Of a DNA stretch of 64,000 bases, positions 9,428 through 17,896 are shown one piece after another. Within the stretch, counting starts at the first letter, position 1, and the number at the start of each line of letters is the position of its first letter. The notes beneath the pieces are model-generated. The model was not told the DNA's origin, ran no database searches, and worked only from the letters and a program-made list of their open reading frames with translations. The translations under genes were made by a program, and so were the position numbers. Source of the DNA: Bradyrhizobium sp. dw_411 (GTDB lineage: Bacteria; Pseudomonadota; Alphaproteobacteria; Rhizobiales; Xanthobacteraceae); the NCBI RefSeq assembly GCF_018449695.1, contig NZ_JAAVUY010000001.1, positions 496,001 to 560,000 on the forward strand, read 5' to 3'.

Positions 9428-11299
9428 ATGGCAAAGCTCACATTTAACCTATCGCACGCGTTCAGCCGCGCTATCTCTGCGTACCACGGAGGGAAGTTCC
9501 TTGAGGCCGAGCAGGTATTCCAACAAATCATAAACACCGATCCAGACCACTTTGAAGCGATTCATCTTCTCGCGGTCGTTCAATCGTGCCAGGGAAAAAA
9601 GGAAACGGCGCTGGCTAGCTACCGGCGCGCACTCGAGGTACGACCGAACCATGCCGAGGTGCTCTCCAATCGTGGCCTCACCCTGCATGAGCTACAGCGA
9701 TTTGAGGAGGCGCTGGCGAGCTACGACCGCGCACTTGCCGTGCGGCCGGACTTTGCTGAGGCGCTCTCCAATCGCGGCGTAACTCTGTATGAGCTGAAGC
9801 GGTTTGAGGAGGCGCTGGCGAGCTATGATCGCGCGCTTGCCGTGCGGCCTGACTACGCCGAGGCGCTCTCCAATCGTGGCTACGCTCTTCAAGAGTTAAA
9901 GCGGTATGAGGAGGCGCTGGCAAGCTACGACCGCGCGATTGCAGTGCGTCCGAACTATGTCGAGGCACTTTCCCATCGCGGCGTTACCCTGCATCAGTTG
10001 AAGCGGTTTGAGGAGGCGCTGGCGAGCTACGATCGCGCGCTTACCGTGCGGCCGGATTATGCTGAGGCACTTTGTAACCGTGGCCTTACCCTGCAAGAGC
10101 TGAAGCGATTTAAGGAGGCGCTGGTGAGCTATAATCGTGCGCTTGCGCTGCAGCCACACTATGCCGAGACGCACAATAATCTTGGCTTAACACTGCTGCA
10201 GCTCGGACGCTTGGCGGAAGCACGTGCGGCTTTGCAGCGAGCTGTTAAGCTTGAACCACGCAAAGCCAAGTACCAACGAGACTTGGGCGACATTGCGCGT
10301 TACGCCGCCGGGGATCCGCATCTACAAGCCTTGGAAAAATTAGCCGCGGACAGCGCCACGCTTCCGGTCAGCGACCGGATCGAACTGCATTTCGCGTTGG
10401 GCAGGGCCTATGAGGATCTGGGGCGGCATGCGGAAGCCTTCACCCGATGGCTGGATGGCAATGCGCTCAAGCGTCGGCAGATTGCGTATGATGAAGCCGC
10501 CACGTTGGGCATGTTCGATCGTATTCGCGCGGCGTTCGCGCGTGAGCTGGTCCGCGCGAGGCACAATGCCGGCAACCCATCGTCGGTTCCGGTGTTCATC
10601 GTCGGCATGGCGCGATCCGGCTCAACGCTGGTTGAGCAGATTCTTGCCAGCCACCCACAAATATGTGGTGGCGGTGAACTGACGTCTTTCTCCAACGCCG
10701 TGCAAGGAATCCAAACGAAGTTTGGCGCGGCTTTTCCGGAGTGCGTGTCGGAGATGATCGATGAGGACTATGCCAATCTCGGCATGCGCTACCTCGCCGA
10801 ACTAGGGCGGCTTGCCCCCGGCGCCATCCGCATAACCGACAAGATGCCGGGAAATTTTATGTTTGCGGGCCTCATCCATCTGGCGCTCCCGAACGCGATC
10901 ATCATCCATACTGCGCGAGATCCGCTCGACACCTGCCTGTCCTGCTTTTCTATATTGTTTACTGCGGAACAAAACCACACTTACGATTTGGCTGAACTTG
11001 GTCGGTATTATCGCCATTACTGGGCACTGATGGCGCATTGGCACCGTGTATTGCCGCCGGGCCGCATCCTCGACGTCCGCTATGAAGACGTCGTGGCCGA
11101 CCTGGAAGGCCAAGCGCGGAGGATCGTTGCCCATTGCGGGCTAGACTGGGACCCGCGATGTCTTGCTTTCCATCAAACGGAACGGCCGGTTCTCACCGCG
11201 AGTGCAGCGCAAGTACGCCAACCGATCTATAATAGCGCGATCGGACGCTGGCGTCTGCACGAACCGCTCCTCGGGCCTCTACTCGCAGGGTTGGGATAG
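9428..11299 (+). CDS. TPR-repeat sulfotransferase 2 (tandem paralogue)
   Basis: This 623-residue protein starts 40 bases after the preceding gene and is clearly its tandem duplicate. The sulfotransferase domains share long near-identical stretches, for example PPGRILDVRYEDVVADLEGQ in both. It carries about two more TPR units than the first copy (seven or so between residues 45 and 290). The PAPS loop is VFIVGMARSGSTLVEQILAS and the 3'-phosphate motif is ARDPLDTCLSCFS. The start at ATG 9428 gives an N-terminus (MAKLTFNLSHAFSRAI) parallel to that of copy 1. The extra repeats suggest a different or longer partner. The two genes probably share a transcript. Confidence 0.88.
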   Translation: MAKLTFNLSHAFSRAISAYHGGKFLEAEQVFQQIINTDPDHFEAIHLLAVVQSCQGKKETALASYRRALEVRPNHAEVLSNRGLTLHELQRFEEALASYDRALAVRPDFAEALSNRGVTLYELKRFEEALASYDRALAVRPDYAEALSNRGYALQELKRYEEALASYDRAIAVRPNYVEALSHRGVTLHQLKRFEEALASYDRALTVRPDYAEALCNRGLTLQELKRFKEALVSYNRALALQPHYAETHNNLGLTLLQLGRLAEARAALQRAVKLEPRKAKYQRDLGDIARYAAGDPHLQALEKLAADSATLPVSDRIELHFALGRAYEDLGRHAEAFTRWLDGNALKRRQIAYDEAATLGMFDRIRAAFARELVRARHNAGNPSSVPVFIVGMARSGSTLVEQILASHPQICGGGELTSFSNAVQGIQTKFGAAFPECVSEMIDEDYANLGMRYLAELGRLAPGAIRITDKMPGNFMFAGLIHLALPNAIIIHTARDPLDTCLSCFSILFTAEQNHTYDLAELGRYYRHYWALMAHWHRVLPPGRILDVRYEDVVADLEGQARRIVAHCGLDWDPRCLAFHQTERPVLTASAAQVRQPIYNSAIGRWRLHEPLLGPLLAGLG

Positions 11300-11340
11300 A
11301 CAACTCATCTTTTTAACCCGTTTCTTCGCTTCTTCTTTTT

Positions 11341-11805
11341 TTAATTGTTTTTCCTGGTCTTGGGCCGCGACATGGGCTTCTTCTTCCGCGCAATGGTGTC
11401 GGGATCGTTGATCTGGAGATAATTTGGTACAGGCGGCTGAGCATGGGGGTCGAGCCCGACCAGTTTCTCGAATTCGACGAGGTGTGGTTCAAGTGCCTCG
11501 TTGGCCACCCGCTGGATTTCGCGGAACTGCGCCAACACCTCCTTGCCAAGTGGAGTCAGAAACGCTCCGCTGCTTCGGCCAGTCCGCCGAATCCCAATTA
11601 AAGGCTGCTTGTCGGACAGCTTGTTTATTGTCTGAACCGCCGCCCAAAGTCGGCGAAAAGTAAGATTGATGGAGAGTGCGGCTGCCGAGATGGAACCGAA
11701 GCGGTCGACGGCCTCTAATATGTTAGCGCGGTGCGGCCCTATGGACGTGGATTGGTCATCTACGTCACCGAAGTCAATTTGAAGAAACATCCAGATCGAC
11801 GACAT
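11341..11805 (-). CDS. ModE N-terminal-like winged-helix regulator, paralogue 2
   Basis: The 154-residue protein has the same plan as its two paralogues: a short beta segment (WMFLQIDF), a winged helix with ANILEAVDRFGSISAAAL, LTPLGKEVLAQFREIQRV, and a basic tail (KKKPMSRPKTRKNN). No TOBE domain is present. It is convergent with the sulfotransferase pair (41 bases separate the 3' ends) and lies downstream of paralogue 3 with 59 bases between them, so the two may be co-transcribed. The regulatory target is not shown by sequence; the locus itself is the obvious candidate. Confidence 0.78.
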   Translation of the reverse strand: MSSIWMFLQIDFGDVDDQSTSIGPHRANILEAVDRFGSISAAALSINLTFRRLWAAVQTINKLSDKQPLIGIRRTGRSSGAFLTPLGKEVLAQFREIQRVANEALEPHLVEFEKLVGLDPHAQPPVPNYLQINDPDTIARKKKPMSRPKTRKNN

Positions 11806-11864
11806 CAGAGCGCTCGAAATTTGTAGGATCCACTTATTGAGATCTGGCGATCGAAATTCTAATT

Positions 11865-12329
11865 CTACGTTTTCCTCTTTATGCCTGTAAATTTCTTTAT
11901 TCTGGTAGCAGGATTTTTCTTCGACGCTTGAATGGTGTTTGGATCGGCTATTTGGGCGAAGCGCGGTATAGGCGGCGGGGCTCCAGGGTCTGCCCCAACC
12001 AGTTTCTCGAACTTGCGGAAACGCGTTGCAAGTGCTTTGTTGGCAACCCGCTCTATTTTTCGGAAGTGCGCCAGTACTTCCCTTCCCAGCGGGGTCAGAA
12101 TGGCGCCGCTACTACGACCGCTTCTTCGAATCTCGATCAGCGGCTCCTCGAATAGCGAATTGAGGATTTGGACAAGTGTCCAGAGCTGGCGAGAGCTGAG
12201 ATCCACGGCGGGCGCCGCCGCAGAAATAGAACCGAAGCGGTCAATGGCCTCGAGGATAGTAGCTCGAGCTGGACCTATCGAGCCATTGCCCCCCGCAAAA
12301 TCAAGTCGAAGAAACATCCAAACCGACAA
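11865..12329 (-). CDS. ModE N-terminal-like winged-helix regulator, paralogue 3
   Basis: The 154-residue protein is related to paralogue 2 over its whole length: MFLRLDF, ATILEAIDRFGSISAAAPAV, LTPLGREVLAHFRKIERV, and a basic C-terminus. It lacks molybdate-binding TOBE domains. It is divergent from the right-arm receptor gene across about 470 bases, just as paralogue 1 is divergent from the left-arm receptor. A receptor-linked regulator was therefore probably part of the ancestral unit before inversion and duplication. Confidence 0.78.
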   Translation of the reverse strand: MSVWMFLRLDFAGGNGSIGPARATILEAIDRFGSISAAAPAVDLSSRQLWTLVQILNSLFEEPLIEIRRSGRSSGAILTPLGREVLAHFRKIERVANKALATRFRKFEKLVGADPGAPPPIPRFAQIADPNTIQASKKNPATRIKKFTGIKRKT

Positions 12330-12369
12330 CCATAGCTCCTAAGAGCAACGCAGCCACGAAGACTCTTCA

Positions 12370-12672
12370 CTATTTGCAGAGATCGTTGTGAAAAGCCAGC
12401 GATGTTCGCCTGATCTCCAGCAAATACGGACGCGTCGCAATTGCAAACAAATCAGCACATTTGAGCTGCGTCCAAAATGCTGGAATACGTCCGTTCTTTG
12501 TGACGCGAACGGCGCGTAGTTGCTCTGCTCCCCACAGCCAAGTGACCCCGATGCCTGATAGGGCAATATTTTCGATATGACGGTTGACTTCCTGTCTGAC
12601 TACAATAACCTCGTAGTATCCTTGTGAACATAACGAAGCAGCCGCAAGTGGCGTTCGCAACATTGGGGGCAA
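12370..12672 (-). CDS. Unassigned 100-residue ORF between regulator and receptor
   Basis: An open frame of 100 codons (MPPMLRTPLAAASLCSQGYY at its start) lies in the intergenic space upstream of the right receptor. I could not recognise a domain and no clear Shine-Dalgarno sequence precedes it. It might be a remnant of a larger gene or chance. The rest of 12330-12799 should hold the divergent promoters of the receptor and regulator 3. I saw no repeat equivalent to the 11-bp palindrome at 6870. Confidence 0.25.
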   Translation of the reverse strand: MPPMLRTPLAAASLCSQGYYEVIVVRQEVNRHIENIALSGIGVTWLWGAEQLRAVRVTKNGRIPAFWTQLKCADLFAIATRPYLLEIRRTSLAFHNDLCK

Positions 12673-12799
12673 GGGAAGCGGTCGGTTGATTCAAGAGTGA
12701 TGCACGCTGCATCGGGGGATGCGCGCGCCTGCTCCCAAGCACCGAGTCCGCGTCAATGCGGGAATTGGGCTGGGGGATACAGTGTTTAAATCAAAAACG

Positions 12800-15145
12800 A
12801 TGCGCGCGCGGCGCGCCGCGTTTCTTTGCGCCACGGCGATGAGCGTGGCCGTGTCCAGGCAGGCAATTGGCCAGGAGCAGCCGCAGCAACAACCGGGGCT
12901 GCCGCCCGTGATTGTCCAAGCGCCAACGCAACGGCCTACCGCAACAGCTCCGGAATCACCCTCTGGTCAGGGGGCGAAGCCGCGACGACCACGTCGTGCG
13001 GCACGTCGAAGCGCCCCGGCAAATGGCGCAGCGGCGCGGGAGGCTGCTGCGGCAGCAGCACAGCAGGCGGCCGCCGCGGAGGCCTATCGGACGCGGGAGG
13101 GCAGTGAGGCGCAGGGATATAAACCGAGCACGATCAGCAATTTCGGTCCGTTCGGGCGAGTGCCTATTCTTGATACGCCGTATTCCGTCAACGTTATTTC
13201 TGCGGATATGCTGGAGAACATCCAGGCTTTGTCTCCCGAAGACGCATTTCGGATCAGCCCGGTGACTCAGGTGCAAACTCCTTACACCAAGACGTTGGAC
13301 ACGTTTGTAAATTTGAGAGGGTTTACGGTAACCAGTCAGGCGATCGACGGCTTAAGGACCGGCACTTTTGGGTCACAGTCGATCCCAGTTGAGGACAAAG
13401 AAAGGATCGAAATCATTACCGGGCTGACCGGTTTTCTCTACGGCGGCACTGATGTTGGTGGCGTTGTCAATTACGTCTACAAAACGCCGACGCCCATTCC
13501 TTACTATAGCGTCACTCTTGGTGATTACGGCAATACGTCCGGTTATGTCCATCTCGATGCTGGCGGGCCGCTCGACAAGAACGGGACATTTGCTTACCGG
13601 CTCAATATCGTTGGACAAGATGGCACATTGCCAGTCGATCCGCAGAAGTTAAAGAGAGGACTCATCACAGGCGTCCTCGATTGGAACATAGCCCCTGACA
13701 CAAAGTTAGAAATTGTCGGTTCGCACCAGGATCAGACGCTAACTCAGGGTATGGCTTGGTTTACACAGACGCTACCGAGTGGCGCCAGTCTCTTCAATTA
13801 CAAGACTGTACCCGACCCGGCGAAGTTGTGGGCTCAGCCCTGGGCGACTTACAATGTAATAAGCGACCGAGTGGAAGGAAAGTTCAATTCAAAATTGAAC
13901 GACGTGTTTACATTAAGAACTGCCTATTCGTACAAACAGGACAAATCGTCACCGCAGACCAGCATTCAGAATTTTTGGGACGATAATAAGGGCACCTATG
14001 ATCAGTTCATATTCGGGAATGCCGCTACTCGCAGCGTTGCGCATTCGGAATATGGTTTTTTGGACGCAGATTTTGGGACAGGATTCATTCAACACAAAGT
14101 GACGATAGGAGTCTATGCCAATCAAGCCACTTACTTCGTTGGCGCCGACTCGGGGGACACAACTTCTACGGACACGTTTTATAATATCAGCCAAGGGCCC
14201 GTTTATACGCCACCGGCGAATATCGTGCCGCTCACTTCTTATTTTGGACAGGAAGAGAAGTTATCGACGAGCTTCCAGACCAATTACGTGCTCGGTGATA
14301 GCATAAAATTCAATGACCAATGGTCGGCACTGCTTGGCGTTAACTACGCCAATATCTCAAACCAAAATTTCAACAACGCCGCTCCGCCATTCGCATTAAC
14401 TTCGGCAGTTGATCAATCGAGGGTTAGTCCGACTTTTTCTTTGATCTATAAACCTGTGTCGTGGATTTCGACCTATGCAACCTATAGCGAATCTCTGCTG
14501 CCGGGGACGTTTGTCCCGGACCTCCCCGCGATTTATACCAATGCTGGCCAAATCTTGCCCTCTTACGTCGGTACGGAGTATGAGTTCGGCACGAAGGCGA
14601 ATGTCGGCGGGGTATTGTGGACCGCAGCATGGTTCAATATCGACAAAGCAAACCAATTCGCGCAACCCAATCCCGATCGGACATTTACCTATGTCTCCGA
14701 CGGCCGCGAGGTCCATCAGGGGCTTGAACTAACAGCGACGGGCAACATCACTACCGGCTTTCGAATCCTGGGCGGCGTGACATTGATGGACGCCACGGTG
14801 GTAAAGACTGCCAACCCCGCGACTGACAATAAACGGCCGGTGAATGTTGCGGATCAAATGGCCAAAGCGACACTCGAATACGACTTACCGTTTCTTCGTG
14901 GGTTGACCCTGACCGGTGGTGCTTACTACTTTGGTAAGCAGGCCGCAGACGCCATTAACTCTGTTTGGATTGATCCCTTCGTGACCGAAGATATCGGGCT
15001 GCGTTACAGAACAACGCTCCCGAGCGGACAGGAGGCTATCTATCGCCTCAGCGTAAAGAATCTCACCAACCACGCATATTGGATGAACAACCTATTCGTC
15101 GGGGCTCCGCTAACCGTCGCTTTTTCGGGCCAGATCAAGTTCTGA
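12800..15145 (+). CDS. TonB-dependent siderophore-type outer-membrane receptor (right arm)
   Basis: This 781-residue homologue of the receptor at 4315-6675 shares the signal peptide (RRAAFLCATAMSVAVSRQA), the Pro/Arg/Ala-rich linker with PPVIVQAP, and the plug opening REGSEAQGYKPSTISNFGPF. The barrel ends VAFSGQIKF. The start at ATG 12800 is chosen by alignment with the left copy; upstream in-frame codons would precede the signal peptide. The plug and barrel loops differ clearly from the left copy (QVQTPYTKTLDTFVNLRGFT versus QVATPDTDLGQSRVNLRGFQ), so the two receptors may see different ligands. It is followed 53 bases later by the binding-protein gene. Confidence 0.93.
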   Translation: MRARRAAFLCATAMSVAVSRQAIGQEQPQQQPGLPPVIVQAPTQRPTATAPESPSGQGAKPRRPRRAARRSAPANGAAAREAAAAAAQQAAAAEAYRTREGSEAQGYKPSTISNFGPFGRVPILDTPYSVNVISADMLENIQALSPEDAFRISPVTQVQTPYTKTLDTFVNLRGFTVTSQAIDGLRTGTFGSQSIPVEDKERIEIITGLTGFLYGGTDVGGVVNYVYKTPTPIPYYSVTLGDYGNTSGYVHLDAGGPLDKNGTFAYRLNIVGQDGTLPVDPQKLKRGLITGVLDWNIAPDTKLEIVGSHQDQTLTQGMAWFTQTLPSGASLFNYKTVPDPAKLWAQPWATYNVISDRVEGKFNSKLNDVFTLRTAYSYKQDKSSPQTSIQNFWDDNKGTYDQFIFGNAATRSVAHSEYGFLDADFGTGFIQHKVTIGVYANQATYFVGADSGDTTSTDTFYNISQGPVYTPPANIVPLTSYFGQEEKLSTSFQTNYVLGDSIKFNDQWSALLGVNYANISNQNFNNAAPPFALTSAVDQSRVSPTFSLIYKPVSWISTYATYSESLLPGTFVPDLPAIYTNAGQILPSYVGTEYEFGTKANVGGVLWTAAWFNIDKANQFAQPNPDRTFTYVSDGREVHQGLELTATGNITTGFRILGGVTLMDATVVKTANPATDNKRPVNVADQMAKATLEYDLPFLRGLTLTGGAYYFGKQAADAINSVWIDPFVTEDIGLRYRTTLPSGQEAIYRLSVKNLTNHAYWMNNLFVGAPLTVAFSGQIKF

Positions 15146-15198
15146 CAGATAGTGGGCCCCCGGTCGTGGTGATAGGGAAATGCATTTTGACTGAGACA

Positions 15199-16266
15199 GT
15201 GACGAGGCATCTCAGTGTGGGCACATTCATTGTTTTGGCCGCGTTCTGCATGGCCAGCGGGTTGTTGCCTCCGCATGTCGACGTCAGGCCAACATCCGCG
15301 CCATCGAGTGACGCAGGCAAACCTGTGCATATAAGCGGCTCGTCCAGAGTTGCTGTTCTCGCGCCGGTGTTGTCAACCTACGCAGCCATTGTAGGCAGCT
15401 TGAAAAATGTCCGCGCCGTCTCCAAGTACGCGCCGCTGTCCGAGAACAACGGCGCCTTTCGATTCGCCTTCCCAGGGCTTTCATCGCTGCCTGTCCTGTC
15501 GGTTATCGGAGTCATCCCTGATCCTGAGCTGGTTTTGCGCTCGGGCCCCGATGCTGTTATCGTCTGGCGCAATCATTCGCGGGCGTTGTATGCTGCCGGA
15601 TATCCGGGTCTTGTCGAACTCGACTGGACAGGAAAGGACGGGGATGACGAACGGCTCTGGAACTTTCTGGGTAAAGTCCTGAACGAGGGGTCCCGTGCAG
15701 TGCGGTTATGCCGCGAGGCGCAATTGCGGCGACAGGCGCTGCTAGCGAGATTGCCGCGACAGCAAGCAGTCACTGTGCTACTCATGAGTCCGCATGACAC
15801 CGCTTCGGTCTGGATCGGTGGGAAAAACTATTTTCTCAAATCACTCCTTCGAGACCTTCGCGTTGTCAACGTAGCGAGCGATCTTGGTTCCGGTGAGTTT
15901 GGTCCGGAGCAAATCCTGCGTTACGACCCAGACATCATCCTCGTACCAAGCGACACCGAAGATGACGAGCTCTCCGACATCTATGGCAATCCGGTATGGC
16001 AGGCGTTGCGCGCGGTTCGCGAGAGGCGGATCTATCTGATACCGCATACCTCTCCATTCAACCTGCCGGTCGACGAAACGGCGCTGTTATTCTGGCTCGC
16101 CGAAATTTTTTATCCCAGCCTTCCACACACAACGCGCGCGGCCTATTTCTCTGCTTATGCGGAGGGGTACGGCTACAATCTCAGCGATCACGAAATCGAT
16201 GTTGCCCTGCACCTACGGCAGAATGCGCGCGCCTTCGGATATGAGAGATTTCAGGCAGCACCGTAG
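15199..16266 (+). CDS. ABC transporter periplasmic substrate-binding protein, helical-backbone type (right arm)
   Basis: This 355-residue homologue of the left-arm protein starts at GTG 15199 (VTRHLSVGTFIVLAAFCMAS), matching the GTG-started MTSRLSTGV of the other copy; longer in-frame starts would overlap the receptor gene. After a hydrophobic signal segment come the two Peripla_BP_2 lobes, with DPELVLRSGPDAVIVW and RYDPDIILVPS at the expected places and SPFNLPVDETALLFWLAEI near the C-terminus. It should bind the chelate delivered through the receptor and hand it to the FecCD permease at 17897. The export signal is confident; ligand identity is not. Confidence 0.87.
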   Translation: MTRHLSVGTFIVLAAFCMASGLLPPHVDVRPTSAPSSDAGKPVHISGSSRVAVLAPVLSTYAAIVGSLKNVRAVSKYAPLSENNGAFRFAFPGLSSLPVLSVIGVIPDPELVLRSGPDAVIVWRNHSRALYAAGYPGLVELDWTGKDGDDERLWNFLGKVLNEGSRAVRLCREAQLRRQALLARLPRQQAVTVLLMSPHDTASVWIGGKNYFLKSLLRDLRVVNVASDLGSGEFGPEQILRYDPDIILVPSDTEDDELSDIYGNPVWQALRAVRERRIYLIPHTSPFNLPVDETALLFWLAEIFYPSLPHTTRAAYFSAYAEGYGYNLSDHEIDVALHLRQNARAFGYERFQAAP

Positions 16267-16377
16267 AACTGGGAGAAAAGGCATGGGACGCCTATTAGGT
16301 CCAGTCTGGGCGTTCTCCATGAAAGCCAACGAGCTTTTCTGCGTGCACCTTCGACCATGTCATTGAGGATGAATACC

Positions 16378-17484
16378 GTGGAAAAAAACACACCCGAGAG
16401 CGGCAATTTGGCGGGAGCGGGAATTTACTGGCGAGTTCAGCCGTGGATCCATGACAATCCCGTGGGGTTCTTCTTCCGGGAAGTCCAGGGAAAGCCGCTC
16501 CGCCACATCGTTCATGAAAAATTGACAGCCGATAGCTGGTCGCTCGATTTGCTGGGTGAGTTCAAAAAGGTGCTCTACGCCAGCGAGAGCTGGGAAGGCG
16601 AGCGAAAGAGCCTGATCCTGCGGCACGACACCGATCTGATTTCTCTTGTCGAACTCGTGGACGGCTGGGCCGAGATTTTTACGGCTGGTAACGATGCTGA
16701 GGCGGTCGAGCGGACCTCCGCCTCAGTGGTCAAACAGATCGACAGTGGTGAAGAAACCGCCGTGGTGCCGATTACCTTCTGGGCAACCGACCCCGACAAG
16801 CGGCCGGTGCCGTACATGCGTAAATTAGAGGCGCCCCGTTGGGCCGACTTATCAAGCAACTACGACGCCAACGTCGCGGAGGGAATGGGGCAATTGTTCG
16901 CACTCAAGTCATGTCCGAAAGAGCGATTGATTCTCTGGCATGGACAACCAGGAACGGGAAAGACCTATGCGTTGCGGGCGCTTTTGCGTGAATGGCAATC
17001 GTGGTGCGACGCCGCTTTTATCACGGACGCCGAGCGCTTCGTGGGCGGCGCGCCGACCTATCTGTTCCAGGTCGCACGTTTCGGCGGCGGACGCGTTGCG
17101 GCTCAAGCGAACAAGCGCAGCAAACTCATTATTCTGGAAGATGCCGGCGAACTGATGACGACGGAGGCGCGGGCTACGACCGGCCAAGGTTTTTCCCGCC
17201 TGCTCAACCTCACCGATGGCCTGATGGGACAGGGCCTTGACGTCATCGTGCTGATCACCACCAACGAGCCGCTCAGCGCGATGCATCCGGCAGTCCTCCG
17301 ACCGGGCCGGTGCCTTTCGGAAATGGAGTTCGGACCACTTTCCGTGGAGGCGGCCAATCGTTGGCTACGTGCGAATGGATCAGGTGTTACAGTAGCTAAG
17401 CCGACGTCATTAGCGCAGCTTTATGCCGTCGTCGGCGGTGGTAAAGGAACTGATCGGGGTGTACCGGACGCAACGGCCACATGA
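16378..17484 (+). CDS. AAA+ family ATPase (right-arm copy)
   Basis: This 368-residue homologue of the left AAA+ gene has Walker A GQPGTGKT, Walker B LIILEDAGE, sensor ITTNEP and an RPGRC segment. The GTG at 16378 is preferred because TTGAGGA lies 8 bases upstream and is shared with the left copy; ATG 16369 is an alternative. Residues about 29-95 are identical between the copies because the DNA there is identical over 203 bases. Retention of this gene between binding protein and permease in an otherwise standard uptake operon is unusual, since such operons do not normally need an AAA+ protein. Its action on the transporter is inference only. Confidence 0.87.
   Translation: MEKNTPESGNLAGAGIYWRVQPWIHDNPVGFFFREVQGKPLRHIVHEKLTADSWSLDLLGEFKKVLYASESWEGERKSLILRHDTDLISLVELVDGWAEIFTAGNDAEAVERTSASVVKQIDSGEETAVVPITFWATDPDKRPVPYMRKLEAPRWADLSSNYDANVAEGMGQLFALKSCPKERLILWHGQPGTGKTYALRALLREWQSWCDAAFITDAERFVGGAPTYLFQVARFGGGRVAAQANKRSKLIILEDAGELMTTEARATTGQGFSRLLNLTDGLMGQGLDVIVLITTNEPLSAMHPAVLRPGRCLSEMEFGPLSVEAANRWLRANGSGVTVAKPTSLAQLYAVVGGGKGTDRGVPDATAT
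16462..16664 (+). repeat. 203-bp perfect inverted repeat, right copy
   Basis: Identical to the reverse complement of 1968-2170, with first mismatches at 16461 and 16665. The two copies lie about 14.3 kb apart in opposite orientation. Confidence 0.85.
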
Positions 17485-17896
17485 CGCACGTACCGACATG
17501 GCTGATCGGGAGCTTCCGGCTGGCGGTGATCGACATAGCATCGTTCCCGCCGTTGCAAAGGTCTCTTCTCCGCCGACGCCGACTCAAGTCATTGATGGGT
17601 TGTCACGAAATAGGTCCTGAGGGATCGTTCTCACGAGCCTATTCGCAATTGTGCCGAACGATGACGCAGTCGTTTGATCACCTGCGTTGCGGCGATCCTT
17701 GCCTCTCACGAGTAAACAATCACGCTGGCCATTTCGACCCCGCGTTCGATGCCCGCGGAACGCACTAGGGGGCTTAGCCGACCAGTGGAGCCTGACCGCC
17801 ATTGGTGGCGATGGGGGATTGAGCTTCACCGGGCCGGTCATTTTCCATATTATGGCCCTCGGCTACGTCATCGGCCCAGGTCAGTTTAGGAATTCT

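Noticed and set aside
7720..11299. Methanobactin-type locus (sulfotransferase near TonB receptor)
   Set aside because: No short cysteine-bearing precursor and no MbnB or MbnC-type gene is visible, so the resemblance is limited to two gene types.
7053..11848. Shared AGATCTGGC near two ModE-like genes (7053 and 11840)
   Set aside because: It is only nine bases and in the same strand orientation although the genes face opposite ways, so chance is likely.
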